64,000 bases of DNA from Hafnia psychrotolerans (GTDB lineage Bacteria > Pseudomonadota > Gammaproteobacteria > Enterobacterales > Enterobacteriaceae). The notes under the pieces are model-generated. The model worked only from the letters and a program-made list of their open reading frames with translations, was not told the origin of the DNA and searched no databases. This document shows, in pieces, positions 50,401-57,930 of the stretch (position 1 is its first letter; the number at the start of each line of letters is the position of its first letter). The position numbers and the translations under genes are program-made. The stretch is from assembly GCF_014639435.1 (NCBI RefSeq), contig NZ_BMFZ01000006.1, forward strand, positions 246,570 through 310,569. Direction: 5' to 3'.

Positions 50401-50840
50401 TTTGCGAGATCGGCCGTGCTTGTTCCGGCACTGCGGGTAGCACGCTCAAGGCGTCCGTACAGGGTTGCGGTAGCTAACAGGCTGGATCGGGTATCCTGTG
50501 ATATATCGAACACACGCTGAGTAACAGTGGCCAGGTCTTCATTAGCCCTGACTGAGTTGACGAGTTTGTTGTTTACCGTCACCCATGCATTGCCATATTC
50601 GGCAACCTGCTGGACGGTTATTGCGGCTGCTACGCCTTTAGCGATATTAGTCAGGCTTGACATGGTGCGGGATACGTTTGCCACAGAACGCTCGGTTCTG
50701 TTAACGCTTGTCTCAAGCCTACCCATTGTGCCGCCCAGGCCATTAAGAGTCGCATCAACGTCTCGGCGACCAGCAAGCAGCCGCGCAGTGTCTAAATCAA
50801 CTTCATATATGATGCTACCTGCGTTAACTGAGCCTGACAT
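47457..50840 (-). CDS. Tail tape measure protein
   Basis: 1127 residues, alpha-helical and Ala/Gln-rich; length sets the tail length. N-terminal tape-measure domain ([58 protein letters not shown]) as in lambda H-type proteins, two hydrophobic regions (about 290-305 and 435-455) and a C-terminal Ala-rich hydrophobic stretch. Largest gene of the tail module. A hairpin precedes its start (50864). Confidence 0.93.
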   Translation of the reverse strand: [1127 protein letters not shown]

Positions 50841-50863
50841 TTAGCTATCTCCGGGCAATAAAA

Positions 50864-50883
50864 AACCCCGCCGGAGCGAGGTT
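50864..50883 (-). terminator. Terminator before tape measure gene
   Basis: Same sequence as the 45961 hairpin: AACCCCGC/GCGAGGTT, loop CGGA, followed by T-run on the minus strand. Downstream of the 50938 lipoprotein. Confidence 0.8.
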
Positions 50884-50937
50884 ATTTATATTCGATTCAA
50901 AAATCCCAAAATAGGGTTCGTTTCTAATCCAAGGGGT

Positions 50938-51264
50938 TTATGACAATGGTTTACTGCACTTAGTTGAATCCAATGCTTGCAGTTGATTTAGCCTAGCTTG
51001 AGCTTTTTTCGTAGCTTCTGATTTCGCCATACCATTACCGATACCAAAATCACCCAGAGCCCCAAGCACAGTCCTACCATCAAACTCCCCAGTAATTTCA
51101 ATTTCTTTCTGAATACTATGAGTTTTAGCGATCTCTTGTTTAACGGCTTGGCAGTCAAATGCCGAAGATTCCTCACCAGTAACCGCAGGCGCTTGTGGAT
51201 ATTGTTTTGTGGCACAGCCCGAAAGAACAAACAGACTGACAGTTATTATTAAAATACTTCTCAT
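50938..51264 (-). CDS. Prophage lipoprotein, unknown function
   Basis: 108 residues with lipobox LSGC (MRSILIITVSLFVLSGC). The remainder is helical and charged: EIAKTHSIQKEIE, GNGMAKSEATKKAQARLNQLQ, with cysteines at both ends. Fits a moron expressed in the lysogen; no family recognised. Inserted between tail chaperone and tape measure, followed by its own hairpin. Confidence 0.7.
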   Translation of the reverse strand: MRSILIITVSLFVLSGCATKQYPQAPAVTGEESSAFDCQAVKQEIAKTHSIQKEIEITGEFDGRTVLGALGDFGIGNGMAKSEATKKAQARLNQLQALDSTKCSKPLS

Positions 51265-51352
51265 TGTTATGTTTCCATTGGTTTCAATAAGAAATATCTT
51301 AACACTTGAAATTCTCTTAGCAATTCAAAACGGATTAGCTGCCGATTGAGCG

Positions 51353-52027
51353 TTACGCCGCTTTAGCTATTCGCCTGGCTTTCTTAGCAAGGTAGTCATC
51401 AGCTACCGCTTCATACTCGTCTCGCGTCAGGCCTTTTTGATCTGGGTATTTGGCGGCGAGCATAAGCTGAAATTCCGTCATAGATAACTGTTCAGCTTCT
51501 GTACGCGACATGCTGAAGTGATTACGTGCTGCGCTGATGTATTCGAAGGCTCTGAACTCTGTCGTCGCATTGCCCGTCTCATTGCGCTGTAATTGACGCA
51601 CTTTAGCCTTGCCGATGACGCCGTGCGTAATCAGGGACTGAGCGATGAGGATCATATCGATGGGATGCATCAGCCCCTTACGGTAAACAAACGTCCACTT
51701 GCCGGATTTGCCAGGAATAATCTCGCCAACCAGTCGTGTTACATCTCGATCGCAGCAAGCCGTGATGACAGATATGGCAGCCATGATTGCGGGCTTGGAT
51801 ATTTGGTGACTATTGGCGTACTGATAGAGCCATGCGGGGATGGTTCCGTATGCTTCCATAGCGCGCTGAAAGAGTGGGGTTACAGCGTCGTTGTGGAGGT
51901 CATAGAAGCCGCGGACAATTTCGTCAGGTTCACCAATGCGAGTCATGTTGGCGAATGACGGGCGGAAGAAATAGTCATCATCACCTGCGGTTATCAGGCA
52001 CTCGCCAATCTCTTTTATTGGGGTCAT
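51353..52027 (-). CDS. Tail assembly chaperone-like protein (DUF6246)
   Basis: 224 residues in the position of lambda G/T between the major tail protein and the tape measure. I see a single long frame with C-terminal SMTEFQLMLAAKYPDQKG then a basic tail. No slippery site or second frame of length is apparent in the 88 bases before the next gene, so the frameshift typical of this slot may be missing. Name by position and remembered family. Confidence 0.6.
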   Translation of the reverse strand: MTPIKEIGECLITAGDDDYFFRPSFANMTRIGEPDEIVRGFYDLHNDAVTPLFQRAMEAYGTIPAWLYQYANSHQISKPAIMAAISVITACCDRDVTRLVGEIIPGKSGKWTFVYRKGLMHPIDMILIAQSLITHGVIGKAKVRQLQRNETGNATTEFRAFEYISAARNHFSMSRTEAEQLSMTEFQLMLAAKYPDQKGLTRDEYEAVADDYLAKKARRIAKAA

Positions 52028-52080
52028 GTACGCCTCTCATAATTATTATCGCGGACACTCGAAAATGCCCGCTGTGATAA

Positions 52081-52821
52081 TTACGCAGTGACAGTGATCG
52101 CACTGGTACCGGTTTTGGCGCCGTCGGTAGTTGTGAAGGTCATTGTTGCTGTGCCTACCGCCACGCGGGTTACAAGGCCGGTTGAGCTGACCGTGGCCTT
52201 CGTAGCATCTGAAGATGTCCATGCGCCGGTTTTAATAGTCGCATCGGCTGGCTGAACGTTAGGCGTGAGCTGGACAGTTGAACCTACCGCGCCAGAACTC
52301 GTTGCCGGGGTAATGGTGACGCTCGCGACCGCAACGTCATCGGGAGTGAGCTGAACATCTACGGTATCGGAATCTGCAACCTTGAATTCAGTTGTCAGAG
52401 TTACGATGTCGTTACTTCCGCCGTCTGAACTCAACGCGGTGATCACCATATAACCTGCGAAAGTTACAGGGCCATAATCCATAAACACCCAGATGGTCGG
52501 CTGGCGACCGGCTTTAACTTCATCGTTATAATACTTAACGAAGTTGCCGACACCGAACTGATCCAACTTGTCACGCTTACGCACCTCACCTTCAAAGCTG
52601 ATAGTGAAATCCGAGTTGGTCACGATGTTTTCGACATAGCCTTTGGTGTCATCAGCGTCGCTGGTAACAGTGTTTGGGCTAAAGTCGAATCCTTTACTGG
52701 TTCCCGCCATAAGCGCCTGGCGCTCGCTTTCGGCTGGAATGGTGTCAGGGCAGCCCAAGGCCACCTCAAGCACAACGGCACGACCGAACAACTTGCTGTT
52801 GTCAGTTGAGCAACCTTGCAT
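52081..52821 (-). CDS. Major tail tube protein with Ig-like (BIG2) domain
   Basis: 246 residues. The N-terminal part (1-160) is a tail-tube protein (MQGCSTDNSKLFGRAVVLE, WVFMDYGPVTFAGYMVITALS). Residues about 165-246 are a BIG_2-like domain: VASVTITPATSSGAVGSTVQLTP..., WTSSDATKATVSSTGLVTRVAVGTATMTFTT. Such domains decorate phage tails and may bind cell-surface glycans. Confidence 0.85.
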   Translation of the reverse strand: MQGCSTDNSKLFGRAVVLEVALGCPDTIPAESERQALMAGTSKGFDFSPNTVTSDADDTKGYVENIVTNSDFTISFEGEVRKRDKLDQFGVGNFVKYYNDEVKAGRQPTIWVFMDYGPVTFAGYMVITALSSDGGSNDIVTLTTEFKVADSDTVDVQLTPDDVAVASVTITPATSSGAVGSTVQLTPNVQPADATIKTGAWTSSDATKATVSSTGLVTRVAVGTATMTFTTTDGAKTGTSAITVTA

Positions 52822-52848
52822 AATTGATTACCTCTTTTGGGATATAAA

Positions 52849-52872
52849 AAAGGCCGCCATCAGGCGACCTTT
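52849..52872 (-). terminator. Terminator-like hairpin before major tail gene
   Basis: Stem AAAGGCCGCC/GGCGACCTTT with loop ATCA, one wobble pair, and T-run on the minus strand. Here it separates two structural genes, not a moron. Confidence 0.65.
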
Positions 52873-52887
52873 GGGGATTCGTTTTGA

Positions 52888-53271
52888 TTATTCGCCGTAG
52901 AGGCAAGCGAACTGGATGCTATAAACGATACGTCTTTCGGTAGAAAGCATTGGCTGAGGGAAGCCGCCAACATTTTCAATGTGCCCGATACAATCATTAG
53001 GCATGGGGTTTTCTTGAACGTATGAAACTATTGAGTTTGCCATCTCCTCAGCCTCAGCCTCACGATCAACCACGCCAATGATATCCACGCGGACCATATA
53101 TTCGGAGCTGAGACCATTACGCACCGGTGATCCACCAGCCGGACGAAATACAACAAATGAATCAGTCTTCGTTCCGGTATCCCTCCAATACCTCAACTGC
53201 ACCTTTGCGTTGCCAGTTAACCCAGCATCAACAATCAAGTCTCTAACTCTCTCGTACATTAGTGGGATCAT
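52888..53271 (-). CDS. Tail terminator protein
   Basis: 127 residues, start MIPLMYERVRDLI, with a repeat of strands and helices; in lambda-type order the gene before the tail tube codes for gpU, the tail terminator. Overlaps the preceding gene by four bases. Name by position and length. Confidence 0.65.
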   Translation of the reverse strand: MIPLMYERVRDLIVDAGLTGNAKVQLRYWRDTGTKTDSFVVFRPAGGSPVRNGLSSEYMVRVDIIGVVDREAEAEEMANSIVSYVQENPMPNDCIGHIENVGGFPQPMLSTERRIVYSIQFACLYGE

Positions 53272-53693
53272 AGAGTCATCTCACGTTCAACTGCTGCTCT
53301 GACCTCGCCTTCACTATTTTTAGCAGGCCAATACAAGAATTTAGGGTTGGCGTTTGGCCCCCAAATAACACCGCGAGAACCGGGAGCCTGACCTGCGTCA
53401 ACTGGTCGGTCTGTTTGTGTGTAAAGGTATTTTCCGGGAGCATCATGAACGTAAGCCGCATAGGCTGCCGAATAACCAACCTTCCCCGTTATTCGAGTGC
53501 CTCTTAAAACGACGTTGCGAAACTGAGAGTTAACTAACGTTGAAGTATCGCGCGGCACTTCTTTCGCTGATGCTGCACCAATGATGTACAGGGCCGAATA
53601 AATCGCTCTCACGCCGCGCTTGGACTGGATGTTATCGATAATTTTATTGAGGTTACGTGAGCACTGCTGAACCCCTTTTACTTTCACGCCCAT
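53268..53693 (-). CDS. Minor tail / gp10-like connector protein
   Basis: 141 residues, start MGVKVKGVQQC, with the pattern SALYIIGAASAKEVPRDTSTLVNSQF and AYAAYVHD typical of HK97 gp10-like/lambda Z-like completion proteins. The start at 53693 is chosen because a 48-codon extension runs into the previous gene. Overlaps the tail terminator gene. Confidence 0.7.
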   Translation of the reverse strand: MGVKVKGVQQCSRNLNKIIDNIQSKRGVRAIYSALYIIGAASAKEVPRDTSTLVNSQFRNVVLRGTRITGKVGYSAAYAAYVHDAPGKYLYTQTDRPVDAGQAPGSRGVIWGPNANPKFLYWPAKNSEGEVRAAVEREMTL

Positions 53694-53694
53694 A

Positions 53695-54042
53695 TCAGAC
53701 TCCCGTAATGATGGCGTAATCATCAGCCACGCGGTCGAAGGTGTCAGCGTAGCGAATGACCTGCCTGACCTCATCGGCCTTGGCTGCCAGCGGGTCAGAC
53801 TCCGTGGATGCACCAATAAGAATGTAATCCCCCGCATCAGCGCTGGCGTACTCAGACCAAATTGTGTTTTTCGCTACTATTTCTGCACCCAGACTCGCTA
53901 AACGCTTACTCAAGCCGCCTTCGTAATCACAGAGAATTGCCACAGGAGAAGCAAAGCCGAGTGAGTCGCCACCATCACTGATTCCGAGATTCTTCCAGAG
54001 CGTCGCGGTTGCTGTGTATGACCAATTTGCAGCTGCGCTCAT
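53695..54042 (-). CDS. Phage connector-region protein
   Basis: 115 residues, start MSAAANWSYTATATLWKNLG. Contains LCDYEGGLSKRLASLGAEIVAKNTIWSEY and a terminal FDRVADDYAIITGV; position suggests head completion or stopper function. No family name recalled. Confidence 0.6.
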   Translation of the reverse strand: MSAAANWSYTATATLWKNLGISDGGDSLGFASPVAILCDYEGGLSKRLASLGAEIVAKNTIWSEYASADAGDYILIGASTESDPLAAKADEVRQVIRYADTFDRVADDYAIITGV

Positions 54043-54140
54043 GACAAATAGTCCTCGTACTGGTCAGGGAATCCCGGACAGTCTGGACACTTTTCGCAAC
54101 CCGGCTTCTCTTCTTTGTCTTCTTCTTTCGGTTCAGACAT
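54039..54140 (-). CDS. 33-residue Cys-rich acidic microprotein
   Basis: Start MSEPKEEDKEEKPGCEKCPDCPG and stop; three Cys in CEKCPDC. A strong ribosome binding site GGGAGG precedes ATG 54140, which overlaps the stop of the upstream gene (TGATG). Its four-base overlap with the next gene and conserved-looking spacing make it likely to be translated. Possible zinc-binding peptide; function unknown. Confidence 0.6.
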   Translation of the reverse strand: MSEPKEEDKEEKPGCEKCPDCPGFPDQYEDYLS

Positions 54141-54520
54141 CAGCAACCTCCCACAACGTCGAAGAAACCAACCGATGAGCCCACCGTGATCGGCAGAACG
54201 CCTGTGCAACCTGACGTATCCAGAGCAGCCAAAGAATCCCTCAACCAAGTAATCGAATCATCACCATACTCAAACGAGCGGCTAGCGCCCGATGGAGCAC
54301 TCTGAGATTTAATCTTCCTGGCACCGGATGAGGCAGACATTAGCGCGGCGGCATACATCATGATTAGTGTCTGCGTGCAGTCGTCATAGCCTGCCCCATC
54401 CAAGCAATCGATAATCGAATTAACTCGGCAGAGGATTGGTGTCAGCAAGGATGAAGGAATGGAGTAGCCCAGCTCGGCGAGAAAGGCTTGAACATCTTCC
54501 GGCGTTAGCGGGGCTGCCAT
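54140..54520 (-). CDS. Head-tail connector protein (DUF7370-like)
   Basis: 126 residues, start MAAPLTPEDVQAFLAELGYSIP; helical, gp6-like adaptor pattern (TQTLIMMYAAALMSASSGARKIKSQSAPSGASRSFEYG). In the order capsid, connector, stopper, this fits the portal-proximal adaptor. Family assigned by memory. Confidence 0.65.
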   Translation of the reverse strand: MAAPLTPEDVQAFLAELGYSIPSSLLTPILCRVNSIIDCLDGAGYDDCTQTLIMMYAAALMSASSGARKIKSQSAPSGASRSFEYGDDSITWLRDSLAALDTSGCTGVLPITVGSSVGFFDVVGGC

Positions 54521-54522
54521 GA

Positions 54523-54870
54523 TTACTTATCCTTTTTGATTGCTGCTGCCAGCGCAGCTTCTGCGTCTTCTGCTCGCTTGGTTACCTCAGCGATAGCTTC
54601 GGCATGTGCGGCTTCTGCGTCTTCTGCTGCTTTGGTCAGGACGTCAATCTGCTCCTGCAAAGCTTTGGTGTCAGATGAGACAGGAGATGAAGGTGTTGCC
54701 ACCTCAAACACCAGCTTCTCGCCTTTCTTCTCGGTGGACTTCTCAGCTTTGCCGCTGGCTATCCACTTTTCAGCAACCGCATCATCGACGTCGTATGACT
54801 GACCAACCTCCAGCTTCTGGAAGTTGGCACCGGCAAAAAGGTTTGCTGCTAAAACTTTTACGAGTGCCAT
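54523..54870 (-). CDS. Phage structural protein, Ala/Glu-rich coil
   Basis: 115 residues. First 45 are a globular head (MALVKVLAANLFAGANFQKLEVGQSYDVDDAVAEKWIASGKAEK), then a low-complexity Ala/Glu coiled-coil (EDAEAAHAEAIAEVTKRAEDAEAALAAAIKKDK). Between capsid and connector genes; a decoration or hypothetical small protein. Confidence 0.65.
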   Translation of the reverse strand: MALVKVLAANLFAGANFQKLEVGQSYDVDDAVAEKWIASGKAEKSTEKKGEKLVFEVATPSSPVSSDTKALQEQIDVLTKAAEDAEAAHAEAIAEVTKRAEDAEAALAAAIKKDK

Positions 54871-54879
54871 GGTTTTTCC

Positions 54880-55956
54880 TTAGCTGGATGCGTGGATGAC
54901 GGAGAAGTGACCGTTGATGTCTTGCTTAACCATCAGGCCAGCAGCACCCCATGTACGCCACACGTAGTCAGAGTTGTAGAACTGGCGAGGGTCGGCAACA
55001 GTACCGAACGCCTGCCCAACGATTGGAGCGATGACACCGGCCTGCAGAGGAACAATCACGATTTCGTTGCCAGTCAGCTCAGCATCTTCTTTGATGGCTG
55101 CAATACCGGACAGCTTCGCGATTTCTTCCAGCACTGTACGCAGAGAGTTAATGTCGAAGTACTGCTCCCAGTTAGACATGATGTCGCTGGATACGTACCA
55201 CGTTTGCTGGCCATATTGCAGGTTTTGCAGCTTCATGACGTCGCGCAAAGCAATGGCTGCCGCACGTATGGCTTTCGGATCGGTACTGGTCGCGAAGTTG
55301 AGGACCAGCGTAACCTGAGCAACGCGCTCATCATGACGAATGCCCTTCCACGTCTTGCTGTCGAAGCTGATGTAGTTACCAGCCGCGTCGCGGAAACCTT
55401 CCCAAATGTAGTCGACATACTGGCGACGAACATCATCAACAGAACCGGCCTGAGCATCAGCCAATGAAGCCAGCGCAGAGCCTTTATTGAACACCGGATC
55501 ACGCCAGTTGAACTTGAAGCCGCTGTCGTGGATCGGAACCATCGTGCCGTCGAAGGTGTAGGACTTCGCATCCAGCGCCGCACCAATCTGGCCGGACATG
55601 GATGTGTGAGCCCAACCACGGCCACCAGTGCGAGCGTATTCATACACTGACTCTTCCAGGCGAACTGAGCGTGACAGAGGCATCAGGTCGTTTAACAGGG
55701 TGAACTCAGTATTGGGCTCAAACTCTTTCAGCACTGTCTGGTCGTATGCTTTGTACAGGCGGCGGATATCATCAACTGCGTTAACAGCGTCCAGCACAGG
55801 AGCATTAGCAGCTTCACCACGCACACGAGTTCGTGCGATAAAATCGGCTACTGCCTGCGCACTGGAATTGCGGGCAAACTTAAGCTCGTGAAATTGAGCC
55901 ATGTTGGCCTCAAGGTTTCCGGTCTCGGTCGCCTTCTTAGTGGAAAATACAAACAT
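54880..55956 (-). CDS. Major capsid protein
   Basis: 358 residues, with start MFVFSTKKATETG chosen by AAGGAG nine bases upstream of 55956. The N-terminal 25 residues before AQFHELKFARNS may be a scaffold delta segment. The body has long strands and helices (EFTLLNDLMPLSRSVRLEESVYEYARTGGRGW, EQYFDINSLRTVLEEIAKLSG). Position after decoration and protease genes fits a HK97-fold capsid. Confidence 0.85.
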   Translation of the reverse strand: MFVFSTKKATETGNLEANMAQFHELKFARNSSAQAVADFIARTRVRGEAANAPVLDAVNAVDDIRRLYKAYDQTVLKEFEPNTEFTLLNDLMPLSRSVRLEESVYEYARTGGRGWAHTSMSGQIGAALDAKSYTFDGTMVPIHDSGFKFNWRDPVFNKGSALASLADAQAGSVDDVRRQYVDYIWEGFRDAAGNYISFDSKTWKGIRHDERVAQVTLVLNFATSTDPKAIRAAAIALRDVMKLQNLQYGQQTWYVSSDIMSNWEQYFDINSLRTVLEEIAKLSGIAAIKEDAELTGNEIVIVPLQAGVIAPIVGQAFGTVADPRQFYNSDYVWRTWGAAGLMVKQDINGHFSVIHASS

Positions 55957-55966
55957 TCGCTGCTCC

Positions 55967-56407
55967 TTACTTGATGACAACGCGCAGGAGCTGGCCTGCT
56001 GTCGAAATGGTGTATGACCGGTCTTCTTCTACGTATGCACGGGTATATTCTCCGGCTGCTTTCGCCTTCACTCGACCATTGACGATAGAGAGAGGCTGGC
56101 CTTTGGTGTATGTGCCAGCTGCTGCCGGAACGTTGAAGAAAACGCCTGGGGTCGGATGCATCGCTACAACCCAGTCACCCGCCGCAATGGTGTCATCCAC
56201 CGTTTTGCAGCGCAGGTAGTCGAAGTTAGCGACATACAGGATTGCGTCTTCGTTGCCATCAACTGAGGCGGTGAATTTCTTCGTGGTGTTATCGAAGAAA
56301 CCAACAGTGCCTGGCTGAGTTGCTGCCGCTGCCGCACCTTCACGATGCAACTGTGGGTTTGCGAAGATGCCACCCGCGTGGATTACGTGCTTTCCATCTT
56401 TAGCCAT
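55967..56407 (-). CDS. Capsid decoration / cement protein
   Basis: 146 residues: MAKDGKHVIHAGGIFANPQLHREGAAAA, beta-rich with VVAMHPTPGVFFNVPAAAGTYTKGQPLSI. The place directly upstream of the major capsid gene fits a capsid cement or head stabilisation protein (DUF2190-like or gp24-like); family uncertain. Confidence 0.65.
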   Translation of the reverse strand: MAKDGKHVIHAGGIFANPQLHREGAAAAATQPGTVGFFDNTTKKFTASVDGNEDAILYVANFDYLRCKTVDDTIAAGDWVVAMHPTPGVFFNVPAAAGTYTKGQPLSIVNGRVKAKAAGEYTRAYVEEDRSYTISTAGQLLRVVIK

Positions 56408-56410
56408 TAT

Positions 56411-57598
56411 TTACTCCGGCATTTCGCTGAAAGGTTGAGAAGAGTTGGTCTGGCGGAATGAACCATTCAGGCCGGTGGATGTGGAGCATTGCGCGAAAAG
56501 CTCATTCAGTGGTTCGCCGTCGAGCACATTGACTGCAACATCAGTCATGCCGAACTTGGCTTTGACTGCTGCGCGTTTCTCGCCTTTCTCTTTGTCAGAG
56601 TTGGCGGTCAGGCCGGTTTCGATGCTGTTCAGCTTTTCAGCGAAAGGCGCGAACCAAGCCGGAGCCTCTTCGTTGTTTATTGCCGTATCTTTGGCTTTTT
56701 TATCAGCATCTTCTTTGTCTTTCTTGGCCTTATCTTCAGCTTCAGCTTTCGCTTTAGCATCTTCAGTAACCATCTGGTTATACGCATCAATCAGCTCAGC
56801 CTCGGTCTTTCCTTCGACCTCTTTGCCTTTCGCTTTCAGCGCGTTGGTGATGAGTTCTTTCATCGGTTTTGCTTCCTCTTTGACGGGCTTATTGTTGGCG
56901 CTGAAAAACGCCATGAATTGGTTAAAGAACTGCTTTAGAGCAGGGTCTTGCGGGTCAGGGATTTCTGAATCTGAGATGTTTGCAGTCTCAATTTCTTGCT
57001 CATCACCTTCGGCGTTTACGAAAATGCCAACGCCCTCTTCAGGAGTTCCAGCGCCTGGCTGGTCGAGCAGAACAGCCACATGGTCAAAATCCATGTTGGT
57101 GACGATTTTCTCGTAACGCTTACCTTTGGATTCGCCGTTTGCGGTGATTTCTTTGTGAAGCAGGCCAGTTGATATGTGGACTGGTTCTACGTTCTTGCCA
57201 GCAGCCATGTCATCCAGTCGCTGAACGAGACGCTTCCCGTTTTCGCTCCCCTCGGCATAACGCCGGTCAACATACATATCGCCTGAAACCTTGCCGCCAT
57301 CACGGTTAACGTTCTGCAGCCAGGCACCTACGTGGTAGTCATTAACCGCCTGAACATCCCGCGCAGAAATATGCTTGCCGTTTACCTTCGGATGCCCGAA
57401 CGGCATAGGGTTGCGCTCAAGCGACTTGTAGCTTTTTTCAATCTCAGCTGCCGGGTATAACTTCCGATTCATAACGATGTCGTCAACGATAGGCGTGACG
57501 CCACGAACCACGATGTGTGGCTTGCCGTTGATTGTCTCGGTTGTGATGTTTGAAGCGGAGTTGATGACCGACAGCACGTTTACGCAGATGCGTGACAT
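56411..57598 (-). CDS. Prohead protease/scaffold (DUF2213)
   Basis: 395 residues. The N-terminal half (about 20-215) has a DUF2213-like domain: PHIVVRGVTPIVDDIVMNRKLYP, GHPKVNGKHISARDV, VEPVHISTGLLHK. Then a long Lys/Glu/Ala helical stretch (about 240-330) suits a scaffold. The combination suggests a maturation protease with a scaffold tail. Start at 57598 by AGAGGA nine bases upstream; a longer start at 57643 is less likely. Confidence 0.75.
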   Translation of the reverse strand: MSRICVNVLSVINSASNITTETINGKPHIVVRGVTPIVDDIVMNRKLYPAAEIEKSYKSLERNPMPFGHPKVNGKHISARDVQAVNDYHVGAWLQNVNRDGGKVSGDMYVDRRYAEGSENGKRLVQRLDDMAAGKNVEPVHISTGLLHKEITANGESKGKRYEKIVTNMDFDHVAVLLDQPGAGTPEEGVGIFVNAEGDEQEIETANISDSEIPDPQDPALKQFFNQFMAFFSANNKPVKEEAKPMKELITNALKAKGKEVEGKTEAELIDAYNQMVTEDAKAKAEAEDKAKKDKEDADKKAKDTAINNEEAPAWFAPFAEKLNSIETGLTANSDKEKGEKRAAVKAKFGMTDVAVNVLDGEPLNELFAQCSTSTGLNGSFRQTNSSQPFSEMPE

Positions 57599-57636
57599 GC
57601 TGTGTCCTCTTTGGTGGATTTCAGGCAATAAAAAAA

Positions 57637-57651
57637 CCCTCATTAAGAGGG
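57637..57651 (-). terminator. Hairpin before DUF2213 gene
   Basis: Five-base stem CCCTC/GAGGG with loop ATTAA and six T on the minus strand. Downstream of the small gene at 57674. Confidence 0.6.
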
Positions 57652-57673
57652 CTTTCTATTTCATAATCGTATA

Positions 57674-57877
57674 TTACAATTTGAATATATTTTTAATCAC
57701 GACGCGAGAGGTTAACTTATTGAAAGATTTGGCTATCTCCAAGCCTTCTTCTTCCATTGACCTTAAGAAATCAATAGAGGTGTTAAGGTTGGGATCGAAA
57801 TTGAATGCAGATTGTGACTCTACGGTTGGCTTACTTGCGGAATCAAATCCAATAAAAGTAACAATATACTTATCCAT
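57674..57877 (-). CDS. Small phage protein, unknown function
   Basis: 67 residues, start MDKYIVTFIGFDSASKPTVE; AT-rich and lacking similarity I recognise. Good ribosome binding site AAGGAA. Followed by a hairpin before the next head gene, so it may be a moron among head genes. Confidence 0.6.
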   Translation of the reverse strand: MDKYIVTFIGFDSASKPTVESQSAFNFDPNLNTSIDFLRSMEEEGLEIAKSFNKLTSRVVIKNIFKL

Positions 57878-57930
57878 ATCTATTCCTTGTTAAATTAGAG
57901 AAATGATTATCGGCCTTAAGATAAATTTCT

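Noticed and set aside
49439..50844. Plus-strand frames inside the tape measure gene
   Set aside because: Shadows of the Ala-rich minus-strand gene; composition follows its codon pattern.
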